Positions 23,275-37,562 of a stretch of 64,000 bases of DNA are shown here, in pieces. The position numbers were made by a program, and so were the translations under genes. Under the pieces are notes generated by a model. It was not told the DNA's origin, searched no databases, and saw nothing but the letters and a program-made list of their open reading frames with translations. The stretch spans positions 1 to 64,000 of the forward strand of contig CAJNOL010000541.1 of assembly GCA_905250125.1 (NCBI GenBank). Reading direction: 5' to 3'. Within the stretch, counting starts at the first letter, position 1; each line of letters opens with the position of its first letter. Source of the DNA: Rotaria sordida (lineage: Eukaryota > Rotifera > Eurotatoria > Philodinida > Philodinidae).

Positions 23275-26200
23275 ATGAGAACAATGTATAGTGGTCCGGT
23301 GTGTAGGCGATATAGGCAATGGTATTTTCTATTAAGTGCTTTGTTCCTATTCAATTTAATTGGTAAATATCTAATAGAAAAAAGATTTATAAATTTTTAT
23401 CTGAAAAATAATTTTAGTTTCTGTCTGCAGTCAAATTGATGTATCTACATCTTCATCATCTTCAAATGTAAATCCTATTCGACGTCGTCGTCCACCTTCT
23501 TCATTAGCACGTCGTCCTATTACTGGTGGTTCATTAACACCTGATTGTGATCATGGTGGATGTTATCCAGCAACAGGAGATTTATTAATTGGTCGAACAG
23601 GCAATCTTTATGCTAGTTCAACATGTGGTCTTCGTCGTCCTGAACGTTATTGTTTTATTGGTAATTTAAAAAATGTAAGTTGTGATGTATGCGATGTTAA
23701 AGCTGCAAATAAATCTCATACAATTGATCAAATTATTTCACGATCACCTGGTGATCTTAATAAACATACTCAAGCATGGTGGCAAGCTGAAAATGATCGT
23801 GAAAATGTAACTATACAATTGAATTTAGAAGCTGAATTTGTTTTTACACATTTAATTATGAAATTTCGTACATTTCGACCAAAAGGTATGATTATTGAAA
23901 AAAGTGTCGATTTTGGAAAAACATGGAAAGTTTATGCTTATTTTGCTGCATCATGTGCAACACAATTTCCTTATGTACCAACAATACCAATACCAGATCA
24001 ACCTTATTGTGAAAGTCGATATTCAGATGAAACACCATCAACAGGCGGAGAAGTAAATATTTTTTTTTTGTTCGATTAATGAAAAAAAAAACAAAAGAAA
24101 AACATTAAATTTTTATTTCAGGTTGTTTTTCGTGTACTTTCACCAAGTACAATTGGTAATCGTGATCCTTATTCACCAAGTATTCAAGAATTAATAAAAA
24201 TTACAAATTTACGTATTAATTTTACAAAATTACATACACTTGGTGATAATTATTTAGATAATCGACAAGAAACAACACCAAAATATTATTATGCTTTATA
24301 TGAAATGGTTGTACGTGGTTCATGTTCATGTTATGGTCATGCTAAACGATGTATACCAACTGAAGAAGAATTAAAAGGAAATATTACAACTCCGGGCAAA
24401 GTATTTTTGCGTTTTTTTTTTGTATTTCTTTTCTTTTATTATTAATTATCTATAAATTTAGGTTTATGGTCGTTGTAATTGTACACATCATACTGAAGGT
24501 TTAAATTGTGAACGTTGTGCTGATTTATATAATGATCGTCAATGGCGTCCAGCTCGTATAGGACAACCAAATCCTTGTCGTCTTTGTGAATGTCATGGTC
24601 ATGCTAAACGATGTCGTTTTGATCCAGTTCGATATGCACAAACAAATTATACATCAGGTGGTGTTTGTGAAGATTGTGAACATAATACAATTGGTCCACG
24701 ATGTGAATTTTGTAAAGATCTTTTTTATAAAGATAATTCATTACCAATAACAGACCCACATGTTTGTAAACGTAAGTTAAATGAAAATAATTATAAAATT
24801 TGAAATATTTTTATTTGAATTTTTGTTTAGCATGTAATTGTGATGCACATGGAACAAGAAATAAGGGTAGTTGTGTTCAATATGATGATTCTCGTTTAGA
24901 ACTTCATGCTGGTCAATGTATATGTAAAGAATTTGTTGAAGGACAACGATGTGATAAATGTAAAGCTGGATTTTATAATCTTGATTATAATAATCCACAA
25001 GGATGTCAAGGTATTTATTAATGATTACTAATAATGAAAAGTAAAATTTTTTTTTTTGTTTAGCTTGTGATTGTCATCCATATGGTATTATTGATAAACA
25101 ATGTGATACAACAACTGGTATGTGTCAATGTAAATCAAATGTTATTGGACAACGTTGTGATCAGTGTCAAGTATTTTAATAAAATTTGAAAATATATTAT
25201 ATTACATAGAATTTTATTATAGGAAAATCATTATGGTTTAAATGAAAATTCTCCAGAAGGTTGTCGACCATGTTCATGTCATCCAGGTGGTTCATATTCT
25301 CTTCAATGTGATATAAATACAGGTCAATGTCCATGTCGAGAAGGAATGATTGGTCGACAATGTGATACACCAGTACCAGGTACTTATTGTACGGGTTTAC
25401 AATTCTTTACATATGAAGCCGAATTAGCTCGTGTAGAAGAAAAAGTATGTTTATTAATTAAATTTATATGATGAATATTTAATTATTTTTAGAAATCAAT
25501 TATATTTACATATGATAATCCAAATGAACAACGTTCATGGACAGGTACAAGTATTGTTAGAATTTATGAAGGTGGTTTTATTGAATTTGATATTTATCAT
25601 ATGGCTCGCAGTGGTCTTTATAATTTAATGATTCGATATATGCCTGCTGTACGTATTGGTTTGAATTTATTACAAATAAATAGTATTATTGTTTTCATTT
25701 CATATAGCCGAAAACATGGGAAGATGCACGTATTGTTGTCATATCACAGAATCGTACCCAACCAAATATAACATTATGTGGTAATCAAACTTATGAACAA
25801 GAACAAACATTTAAATTACCGACCAGTATGTCGATAAATACATATGTTTAAAAAAAAGACTAGAATGAATGAAATTTTTTTTTTGTTCAATTGTTCATTT
25901 AGATAAAACATTTCATGAATTAACAAAACCATTATGTTTAAATGAAAATGAACATTATAAATTACAATTACAATTAAGAAAATATGGTCATGGAGATAAT
26001 CCACGGGATCCAGTTATTAGTATTGATTCGGTATATTAAATATATTAAAAAAAAGAAAATATTTTTATTTGTCATTATTTAGATTGTATTTATTCCAATC
26101 ATCGAAAAAATCGATATATTTAAAAAACAACCATTATTATTAAAAGATTACGAAACTCAACAATGTAAACAATTAGCATTAGTTGTTACACAATCAGTTG

Positions 26201-29200
26201 AATTACCTGAAGTATGTCAAAAAATTATATGTGGTCTAAATGCAATAACCATTGGACGAACATTACGTAAGTTTAATTCTTTATCTGATAAAAAAGAAGA
26301 AAAAAAACGAAGTTTTCTTTTGAATCTTAAAAAGCATGTGATTGTGATCCAACTGGTTCTTTAAATACACAATGTAATCCAATGGGTGGTCAATGTCCAT
26401 GTAAACCATATGTTATGGGTACTAAATGTCATTTATGTGTACCAGGTAGTTATCATTTTTCACCTGATGGTTGTACAAAATGTAATTGTCATAATATGGG
26501 TGCACTAAATAATTTATGTGATGTTATTACTGGTGCTTGTTATTGTCGACCAAATGTATCTGGTCGTGATTGTAGTACATGTTCACCAGGTTTTTGGAAT
26601 TTTCCATCATGTCAACGATGTGATTGTAATAGTCATACAGATCTATGTGAACCAGATACAGGTATTTGTATTAATTGTCGAGATTCAACATCTGGTGATC
26701 ATTGTGAAAAATGTGCCGATGGATATTATGGAGATGCTAGATTAGGTTCAACACAAGTTTGTAAACCATGCATGTGTCCAGGTAAATAAAAATTTTTAGA
26801 GAAGAATAAATTTATATGTTTTAACTTTCATCAAAAAATAGGAGGTCCTGGTTCAGTACAACAATTTGGTGATTCATGTGTACATGAACCATATACTCAA
26901 CAAGTAGTCTGTCGATGTCGTCCAGGTTATACAGGTCCACGATGTTCTCAATGTGCTATAGGTTATTATGGTTCACCAACAGAATTAAATGGTCAATGTC
27001 AACCATGTTCATGCAATAATAATATAAATGTTGATGATCCTGATTCATGTGATCGTCGTACGGGTTTATGTCTTAAATGTTTATATAATACAGGTGGTCC
27101 TAATTGTGAAACATGTCGAGCTGGTTTCTATGGTGATGCACTTGGACCAGATAAATGTATTCCATGTGATTGTGGTATTGGTGGTATATCAGATCAAATA
27201 TGTAATAGTCGAACAGGTGCATGTGTTTGTAAAGAACATGTTGAAGATACAAAAACTGGTCGACGTTGTTCGCAATGTGTTGATGGTTATTGGGGTTTAG
27301 GTCGTGGTTATTGTTCAGATTGTAAATGTGATCCTGATGGAAGTGAATCACCAATATGTGATAAATTTACAGGACAATGTCGTTGTAAAACAAATCGAGG
27401 TGGACTTCGATGTGATCAATGTCCACCTGGAACTTTTGGTGATCCAAATGCATGTCAACCATGTCAATGTTCAAATGATGGAGCAGTTAGTTCTGAATGT
27501 AATCCTCAAACAGGTCAATGTACATGTAAACCAGGTGTTACAGGACAATTATGTGATCGTTGTGCTCGTGCTAAATATGGTGTTGTACCTTATTGTGCTA
27601 CATGTGGTGCATGTTATACTAATTGGGATGCAATTATAAATGGTGTAACACGTCAAGTTCAAATATCAATTGATCGTCTTAATTCAGTTGAAATTCGTCA
27701 ACTTGAATCAATAACAAATGGATATTTATTTGAACAAGTTGATTCATTACTTGATCAAGCACAAATTTCTCTTGGACTTAAATATACACAAAATGAACTT
27801 GATCCATATCGTTATAAATTTCAAGGTATAACTGATCGTATTTATCGTCTTGCTTCATTATTAAATGATGAATTTCAACCAGAATTTCTTAATCAAACAA
27901 AACGTTTTCGTTTTGAAGAAGTATTATTAAATATAACCAATACAATTAATGGAACATATAAATTAATTGATTTTTATAAAATACAATTTGATCGTACTAA
28001 ACATGCAAATTTACAATCAGCTGGTATAAGTGCTCAAAAAATTGAACAAGAATTAATTGAAATAAAAAATCAATTAATACAATTAGTGAATTTAAGTAAT
28101 CAACAACAAAGTAAATCATTAAAATTAAATCAAACTATTATGGCAAATAATGAAGAATATCGTTTAAGAAATCAACAAACACAAGAACAAATAAAAAATT
28201 TTACACAAACTTATGATGATATCTATGAAAGATATATTACTAAAGTAAAAAATGATTTTGGTTTTTTGGTTTTACTTATTTATTTCTTTTTTTTTAATTT
28301 TTATTAATTTAGGGAAATGTTAGTGAAATTTTATGTGGTTCACGTGGTATTCAAAATAATCAATGTTCATTATGTGGTGGTGAAGGATGTCAAGCAACAT
28401 GTGCAAATTCATCATTACATTGTTCATCAAGTATTCATGGACAATTAAATGAATTAATTACTATAATTGATTCAACACAAACTGAACTTACAACAAAACA
28501 AGATGAAACAAATCTTATTTATGCACGACAATATGAATTAGAAAAAGATATAACATTATTATTAAATGAAATTATTCGTGAACAACAAACATTTTCATCA
28601 TTTAATATAACATTAAATGAAACAAGTTTTAATATTGATTTAATTCAACAACAAATAACAAATTTAACTGATAGTTTATATGATAGAAAACCAGCTGATA
28701 TAAGAGAAATAATTGATCGAATATTAACTAAGAAAATTTATTTAACATCAAGTAATTTAGAAGAAACTATTAAAGATATTCGAGCATTAGTTGAACAAGC
28801 TCAAAAAAGTAGTCAAACAGGAAATGAATTAGAAAAATTACGTGAAGCAACACTTAAATTAAATCGAGCAAAAAATATTGAAAATGATCTATCAACTTAT
28901 GTCAGGTAATTTATTAAATGAAAAAAAACAAAACACAAAAGATTCTTTTTATGCACAATCATCTATATGATTAATATTCACTGCAGAATAATTAATAGTC
29001 TTTAAATGATGAAGTGTGAAGAATCTTCGAAAGACAGGACAGTTAAATTTTACTATTTAAAATTTATTTTTCTTACAGTTCATCACTTTGATTTCAAACA
29101 CTAGAAATTTAGTTCCTATTAAACCTTAGAAGAAAACCATTTTCTAGTGTAAGTATAATATAGATGCAGCAAAACTATCCTGTAGGACCAGTATAACAGT

Positions 29201-30934
29201 CATTTGATGTAGAGCTATCGTTGAGCATGTACTGGCATCGAGCTTTTTGGTCTCATCCAATTTTTTACTGCTTTATGGTAATTATGGCAAGCTTAAGCAG
29301 AGCGATGCCCCACAGTTTTCAAAAAAGTTTATACGAGATAGTGTTAATGACAGCGATTATTGGTTTTTTTCATTTTCCCGATAGTATGGTAAAGACTGTT
29401 AGTGGAAGAGTAATGTCCAGCCTGACCTACACTTGATTGTGCGAGTACTCGAAATCGTCTCATAGATATGAACAATATGTGTCGAGTTGTTAGCAACTGA
29501 TAAAAAAGGAGCTCGACTGTAACAAAGAGCGAAACATGCTGAAATCAGTACCGAGACTTTCAATCTTTTCTCATTCTCCCATGCATATTTATTGTCGTAG
29601 TTATAGTAATCGTCCATACATGTTCACAATGATATTTTACATAATAAATATTTTGACTAACAAAAAACTGACAATATAAAGAAAAGAACAAACAAATCTG
29701 TAGTAAACTTCCATCAGAACAAAAAAGCCATGACCTTCTATTATGGAAATTCACATTCCTCTTCCAAAGGTGACCTTCTATTGTGGACTAGGTTTTTGCT
29801 AACATTTATATAAAAAATAAAGGATTTTCGAAAAACTTTTCTGATATTCAAATAGGCGTTATTAGCAACTAAGTGTTGGAAAATTAGATTTCTAGGTGGT
29901 TAAACATCCCAAAAATATCCGATGGAGTTTCGAACAAAGATTTTGGAATATCCATCGCCTTCTATTACGTCTCTTGATTGATCATGGATGTTAATATAAT
30001 ACTCAAAATGACTAAAAATATCATAAAAAGCGTACCATGGAAGCGAAGATATAGCATCTCGAAATGTTTGAGATCAGAATTGATTTATGTAATTTATTTG
30101 AATAGATCATATAATGATCAAGCAAATGGAATAAAAATACTTGATAATTATATCGATAAACTTGATAATGAAACTAATGAATTGAAACGATTAGCAAGTG
30201 AAACACATCGTCATGTTGAAGAACTTAAAACAGCTGTTATTCAAGTAAATTTTTTGTTTTTTTTGTTTTTTTTTGTATATCAAATAATCTTTGTTTTTTT
30301 TTCTCTACACATTTTGTAGACATCGGATTTACTTGATAAATCTGAACAAAATTTAAATGCAACACGTATACGTTTATTACAATTACAAGCAGCTGAACAA
30401 ACTCTTAATTCAAGCATAAGAAATTCTATTGAAGTTATTGCTATTGAAACTGAACGAAATATGATTGAATTTCTTCCAAAATATTTAGATGAACTTACAC
30501 AGGTTTTTATTTTATTAAACAAACTATAACATTTGATTTTTAGATTTGTTTTTCTTTTTATATAGGATTTAACAATGCTTAATGCATATTTTATAAATTA
30601 TACACGTGATAAACAAGATTTACCAGCTGAAACTCGCTCAACTGCTGTTCGAGTACGAACATTAAATACAAATATGAAAGCATTACAACAAAAAATTTCA
30701 CAATATGGTTTAAAACTTAACGGTAAGATTATTGTTTAAAAGTGGAAAAAATAACTTGAATTTTATATATATATATATATACATATAGATGCATTAAAAA
30801 CGTTCGATACAAGTCGTCAAACAATGCCAAATGTTCAGCAACTTGAACAATTACGTGACACAGCACGTAATACACGTGATTTAATTAAACAACGAGCTAC
30901 TCATTATATTGATTGTTATCGAGTAGAACGATAA
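23275..30934 (+). CDS. LAMB: Laminin subunit beta (LAMB1/2-like), complete
   Basis: Secreted basement-membrane chain that assembles with alpha and gamma chains through a coiled coil. Eighteen exons: 23275-23362, 23418-24052, 24122-24400, 24462-24771, 24831-25010, 25064-25170, 25223-25444, 25493-25648, 25708-25825, 25903-26030, 26083-26266, 26335-26781, 26842-28244, 28313-28905, 30106-30244, 30320-30502, 30566-30722, 30789-30934. The total is 5,475 nt, 1,824 aa (human LAMB1 1,786). Domains: signal peptide ([19 protein letters not shown]); laminin N-terminal domain ([20 protein letters not shown]) to about residue 308; LEa repeats from [10 protein letters not shown]; laminin IV type B (about 590-800); LEb repeats to about 1205; coiled coil; the beta-specific cysteine knob ([13 protein letters not shown]) near 1430-1455; second coiled coil; C-terminal Cys (DCYRVER) for the disulfide to gamma. 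Poly(A) signal at 31047. The 28244 donor was chosen because it is GTAAAA and in phase. Confidence 0.97.
28906..30105 (+). other. Laminin beta intron 14 (1.2 kb)
   Basis: The only long intron of this gene, which otherwise has introns of about 50-85 bp. It contains three near copies of CCTTCTATTRYGG around 29731, 29771 and 29960, but no coding sequence or clear element ends. It may be an old insertion. Confidence 0.6.
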
Positions 30935-33900
30935 ACTATATTCATATTGCTTTTTTTTTCTTTTTATCCTCGAAAATTTTTTTTTTCTGAAGTAAACTGT
31001 CAACTTTTGTTAACGATAAATTAGTTTTTTTTTTTTTTTTTTTGTAAATAAAAAATTTGATGATTTGAATATTCTACTAGTTGAACTTATTTTTATGTCC
31101 AATAATGAGTTAAGATATTTAGTAGTTCTTAGATAATTAGATTTATTGAAAAAAAAATACATCCTTGCATTTTATAGAATAAATATAGTAGAATATTTAT
31201 TTATGTTTTTGGAATTTTATTTTATATTTTTAATGAAGTTGTTTTCGACAAACATCATTTGCGTCGAAGATTTGTCTGTAGATTAAAACAAAAACATTAT
31301 TATTACATATGTCATGTTTTGCTCGGTTATTTGATAGAATAAAAATAATGACTCCTACGATTACATTAATCATATGACTTTTTGTCGTATTTATCATGAT
31401 GATACCTGTATAAATACGTTATTTACTCTTTCTTTTAGCCAATAGAAAGATATTTTTTTAATTAAATATGACTGTACATCAATCAGAAGGTAATGTTTAT
31501 AACAAAGGTTATGAAATTGTAGATAGTGATATGATGACATTGTTCAAGGTCATACTCGTGATTTTTGTACTATTCTGTTTTCTTGATTTGTTTGTAACCA
31601 ATATTATCAATGACAATATGATACGCCTATTGTAGGTCAATGTTAGTAATATTTCTTTAGTTTACATGCCTATGTTTGCTTAACGATTATTGGATTACTG
31701 TTGCTAATGAATACTAAATATGCACACAATTTTGTTTAAAATATTACGAATAAGAATGATGCTTCTACTGTCCAAATTGTTTCTTTTTTTTCATAAACTT
31801 GTTAGAGCCATCAATGTTTTCATATATAAATGTAGATATTTTTAGCAATTTTTCACGATTACAACGGAAGAAAGAAAAGGAAATATTAATTGTCATAAAA
31901 AATTTTTCCTTTTCTATCTGTTAATTACTTTAAACTAATAGTATAAATGAAAATTCAGGTAGATATTTGTTGATTTCTTTATTGTAAATAATGTTGTAAA
32001 CATGTTCGGTTACATGCTATATGTGAATATATTCTCATGATGAATATTTAACCTCTGAGAAACGGGAGAACCATATATAGCTAACGTCTCTGCGTAGGAC
32101 TGTAACTCTCTTGCTTGTACTTCTTTTGATATAATTATAGTCTGTATCCTATTACAGAACATTAAACACCTACCTTCGGTGTAGCGTGACACTACTGCTT
32201 GTTGTGTCATTATTTCTCTTTCTTTCTCTGAAATATCATTTAATGCTTGGAAAAAAAAAGAATTTTTCTGTCAATAGAGTAACTCCATCTTCAAGAGCTT
32301 AATAAGAGTTATATAATACGTTTAATGTGCAATTTCTCATTATATTATAATTTGATCTAATGCAAGAAAGAAGGCTGACAAAAGAATAAGTGTGTTCTAA
32401 ATGTAAATTTTACCTTTTCTTTTGCAGATAGATAAACATGAATATTCGTCAGTTTATATTTAATCTTGATGAATAATTCAACGTTCGTCGTACGAACAAT
32501 AGCTCACAGATATTTTTACATAGAAACATTTCTTTTTTTTGTTTTTATATATTCCAATAACATTTCATTAATATTAATTTTCATACAAATACATCACAAT
32601 ACAATTGTTGTAGAATATTCTTCAACTTTGTAGATTGACATAAAGAATTCGCATTGTAATCGTCCGACACAGATAAATTACTATTTTTTTCAGACAAATG
32701 AAAGCCACGAATGTCAATCAACTAGTTACTTAGTTTCCTATATTTTTTTCTCTCTCTCTCTTTCGCATTTAAACCTCATTTTATCATTTGTCCTAAGATA
32801 TAAATAGCAAGTGTATGTAGTTGCTTTCATAATGTACGTCTTTTTAATGTTTTCAATCGACGCACCAAAGATAAGAATACCAGATGACAAAAAATAGATT
32901 GCGTCGCACATTATGTTAACTTCATTTAAAAATAAATAAAATCTAAATGATAGTCATCGATTTCTATCAATCGCGGTTTATTCGACAAAAGAAATCAGCT
33001 TGTATATTGTTTGAAATATACATTAAAAAAAAACAATGAATAAAAAGCAATAGTATATTATCTCAAATAGCATCAAATTGAAAATATATCTATTAGATTA
33101 CTGTTACTTTATAAAAGTATATGACTAAATGTATCTATTTAAATTCATATTTGAATTTTTATCAGTTAAAACAGAAGTCAACATTTTATTTTCATTGATG
33201 TGAATAATAGTTTTTGTAAATATTTTTACGATAATATTTACTGTCTCAAATATATATCCATCAAATATAGTGTAATATTAATCTTATAAAGTGAGTTTGT
33301 AAGGTACTTTGAATTTTATTGCAAATAATATTTCATAAAAAATCTTATTAGTTGTTTTTGAGACTAGTTTTAATCGTTATTTTTAATTTCTTCTCTTTTC
33401 TTTATTTATTATTATTTTTTTCTTCAAATAACTGTCTCTTTAGGTTTATCTTTTTTTTTGAGTACTTTACGTAGAAATAAAAACTAATAATGTTATCTAC
33501 AACAAAGAAAAATAAGTATGTCTATATCCTTAGAAAAAGTACAGTAATTTAACATAAATAGAATCCTATTTATCGAAGACTTTCTTTTCTGTAAGTAATT
33601 AAAAATTATTTGAAATATTGAATTCATCTTTATGGTTTTTATTATTGCAAATTTTGTAATATCAACGATCAGTAAAACTTTCTTTATTTCAGATACAATA
33701 ATATTTAAATTATAATTAAAAAAAGAATCAAAATTTTCATAAATATTTTTAATAGTATGCAGTTAGATCCGAGGTGACTTACATTTTATTAGTAAGTTCT
33801 GCTTCAGTCGTATAATGAATTACACGTTTCCTGTTTAGAATAAGTGTCCGTAGACATGTCGTTAAGACTGAGAATGTGTTGCTTGTGCTGCTTTCTAGAA

Positions 33901-36900
33901 TTTTCACCTAAGTGGTTCTTGTCGAAATGATAAGATTATACCAATATTTCTAATCTCGATATAATAATTATGTTCTTTCTGTCAGTTCTCAGCGATATCA
34001 TGTAAAAATATTCTAGATTTCTCCATTGTTTCCAGGTTTCATATAGATGTCGCTGTTAAAAAGTGCATCCGCTCATGATCGGAAGAAAGAAACCTTTTTA
34101 AATTCCTTTGACAGCACATCATAAGTGTGTCGCTAGTCGTTGATGTTCTCTTGTAACAACATAATAGATATTTACTTTTTTTTAAGAGACAAAATTGATC
34201 GATAACTAATAGAAACATGTTCAAATAAATATTTAGTTGCCTCTAATCATAATTATTTTTGATATAAATATATATAGAATAAAACCTTCTTTTCTTTCAG
34301 TTGTTTATCATTACTCGTTGTTTGTTAAAGCCAATCGTGACATAGCAGACAGACATTCTTCATTATTTTGGTTGTTTTGTTAGTTTGGGAAAAAAACAGT
34401 TAGATATTACAAATACGCTCAACAGGATTAAGTACTTGTATTTTTTTATTTTATTTTTTGTCAATCTTTTATTTTGTTCTTCCTTGTATTCGAATATTTT
34501 TAATTGGTTTCGTACATTTTCTTCTCTATGATTCAGATCATATCGACAAGAAAGGAAGAATAAAAAATTACAACAGCATAAAATTTGGTGATTTAATTTG
34601 AATAGCATAACGAATAAATTTATTTTTTGGTAAGTTCATCTATATATACAAATGTATTTTTTTTTGTAATTAAACATTTCATCATGACAAAAAAATAATA
34701 ATAGAATAAGTAGTCTTAAGTGTAATGTGATCATAATTTGAGAAGTATATGAATTTTTTATTTGTTCTTGTATCGCGAGAATTATTTTCTGCTTCACTTT
34801 CCTTTTCGATATTTTATGTTAATGAAAAAGTGAATGTAAGAATGAGAAAAAAAGAAAAAAAATTAAATCTTTTGGCATGTTTATTTGAATTAGACACAAA
34901 ACAAAAATATCATAAGTACAATTAATATTCAATCGAATTGTTGTGTCATGTGATGTTAAAAAAAACATTGAAAATAAAATACAACCAAAACACAGAAATT
35001 AATCGAGTACGACGTTACAAAAGAATAAAAGAAAATAAAAAAAAACATTTTTGTGACATAACTTGTTTTTTAAGTACAAATTCCACCTTTGATTGTAAAC
35101 TTAAAACAAGTACTTTTGTTTATTCATAGGCTTAGATAACAACAGCATATGTTACTTTTTTCTTTGTTTTTAGTTAAGATATGATCAGAAAATAAATAAT
35201 AATTGTAATAATGAATATGAATAATAATACATCTTAACCTTCTGGTGCCGGAGTTTTTTATTTGAAAAACTAAAGTTTTTTATTTAAGCTTTTGGATAAA
35301 TAAGATAAAATCACCCATTGTCCATACAGGACATTAACAAGCTTTATGTAGGTTGCTAAATAAATTATTATTTATTACTTTAACCCTTTGGTTGCTGGAG
35401 TGGTATAAATACTAGTTCGAGTATTTCTCAAAATCTGAGGTGGTATATATACCGTGCCCGGAACCAAAGAGTTAGAGGCGTTTTTTAATCACATATTTTC
35501 AAAAGAATTTTGTATCCCGATAGCTTTATTTTACATCTGAGTTCAAGTTATTGTTCTTATTCAATGAAGTGCCTTGATTGTGATAATTATAACAAACATA
35601 AAACAATTCTTTTTCCCCTTATATTATTGAACTGACTTAGGACATTTTTTCTAAAAAAGATACTTTTGACCTACGTTGGTGGATAAAAAATAATTGTTGT
35701 TTTTTTTTCTTTTGCGCAATATAAAATAAGTAATATTGATACATTAAATAATGTTTAGATAAGGAAAATGTATAATAATGACTAGAAATAATACGTTAAA
35801 TCATAATCTTTCAATATTAATCGAAATATATTTTATAAAAAGAATAAAAGTTTAACTCAATAAATTATTATGAAATAATTTTCATCATTCATGATAAAAT
35901 GATTTTTAATAATCAATTTAATTCATACAATATTAATATCCCTATCATTTGTTAAGTGTAATGTATTTATTATCTTTTAATTTACATATAGAACGTTAAT
36001 AATATATACTAGATTCAATGTTTAATTTACATTTTACAACATATGAATCACTTATAAACAACAAAAAAAAATGCATCTTTCTTTTCTATAAGTCTCTTAT
36101 TTAACCAGAATGAAGAAGAGTGGTTGTCTTTTTAAAAGCAAATTAAAGGAAAGTATATATAGATGTTGTTAGGTATTTTACTTCGCAATGTCGATGTCAC
36201 CACGTATTTAATCATAATTATTCATTAAGTTATAGTTCATGGTTTGTCATTCTTCTTTTTTTTCTTTTCTCAAGACGTAAGCCGACACTCATAAACACAT
36301 AGTGTTAGAAGGAATCTTCAAAGATGATCATAGGCAAAAATGCAGTCGTATATATATATAAATAGATTTACTTGAGTTTTATATTATTTATTTTTGTAAT
36401 CACTTGACAATATAACTATAATATGACGTGGACACCTATGTTCATTTATGGAAAACGGGGCAGACTTTTTACTTTTGTGATGACACAAAATCACCTAATA
36501 TGAAAAGACCCGTCAGTAAACATTGGAAAGAAAAAATAAACATTAAGTTTATTTGTCTAAACAGTAAAAACGCAAAAAAAAAAAAAAAGCAGATAGATTT
36601 TTTTGTTCTTTTCTTTTCTACATTTTGCATTGCGAGTACTTCTACATCTACGATTTCTATGATTGTGAAAAAGTGGAGCAGAAACGAAAAAGTACCCAGT
36701 ATTAAAAATAACCTTATTTTTTTTTTCTTTTTCTTTCCGTTCTCTTACACTACTAGCTAAGCGGGGTCTATAGGAATACAGCCATGTCTGCTGTTTGTGT
36801 CATATAACTATAATTGTAAAATGCAACTATGTAAACATTGATGCTTGTAATACAAACCTAAAAAATATCGTTTGATTAGACTACAATGATCTAAATTTTC

Positions 36901-37562
36901 TTATCTTTTTATTTGTACTATTTACATCTAATATTTCAAATTAATACTATCATAATATAGAACTGATTCTCATTAAGTACATTGTTCAATTCTTTTTTTT
37001 TTTTTTTTCATTATTTCCTTAAATAGTATTATTATTATTATTATTATTTTATTAATGATGAATTATTTGCATTTTATTTACTTTTTATCATTAAGGAGTA
37101 AGATATTATCATATGAAAGAAAAAAAAAATATATAGACATGTATATGTTTACAAATATGTATCAATACTCAAAATCTAGATACGCCCTGACCTAAACGTC
37201 TTGCGCTCTGTTTTTTTTTCTATCTCATTTTCTTTCTCTTCTATTTTTGAGTACTCGTGTCCTTTTGTTTTTTTTAGTTTTTTCTTCTCTCTTTCTCTCG
37301 CATTCTTTTCACTTCTACATTACTCCCCTAATTTTCTTTCTTGCCTTCCTGTATTTCTCTTCTTTTCATCATTTACTAAGTATATATCGTTTTTATTTTT
37401 TAAAAAGACCTACATATATTGCCCTTATTGACACTAATGCTATAAGTTTAATAACTTTGTGGTTACCATCATTCTATTACAAAATCAGTTTCGTTTACCT
37501 TTAAATCATTTAACCAGATATATATATATATATATTAGTACAGATAGTACAAAGTAAAAAAG
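30935..37562. other. 6.6-kb gene-free AT-rich region between laminin and nuclear receptor
   Basis: No coding exons are recognised on either strand. It contains poly-T runs, an ATT-type microsatellite near 37028-37049, a TA run at 37517-37537 and the small MITE at 35384-35471. It could hold regulatory sequence or 5' non-coding exons of the nuclear receptor, but nothing specific can be shown. Confidence 0.6.
35384..35471. mobile_element. 88-bp piggyBac-like MITE
   Basis: The left end CCCTTTGGTTGCTGG follows TTAA (35380-35383). The right end CCGGAACCAAAGAG, whose complement is CTCTTTGGTTCCGG, precedes TTAG (35472-35475). A TTAA target and CCC-starting ends are typical of piggyBac elements. The interior has GGTATAAATAC and GGTATATATACC. 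A similar half-end, TTAACCTTCTGGTGCCGGAG, is at 35234. Confidence 0.6.

Noticed and set aside
26518-27639. Alternative-frame and antisense open stretches across the laminin LE repeats
   Set aside because: They are shadows of the cysteine-rich coding frame; the laminin frame has correct domains and splice phases.
28245-28267. Alternative later splice donors for laminin exon 13
   Set aside because: A GTTTTA donor at 28268 would also keep phase, but GTAAAA at 28245 is a better donor and joins the coiled coil to the cysteine knob directly.
32010-32210. 66-codon open stretch on the minus strand with a fairly normal composition
   Set aside because: No recognised family, no neighbouring exons or splice context; not enough to call a gene.
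37201-37504. Phe/Ser-rich open stretches upstream of the nuclear receptor
   Set aside because: They are translations of T-rich low-complexity DNA without homology.
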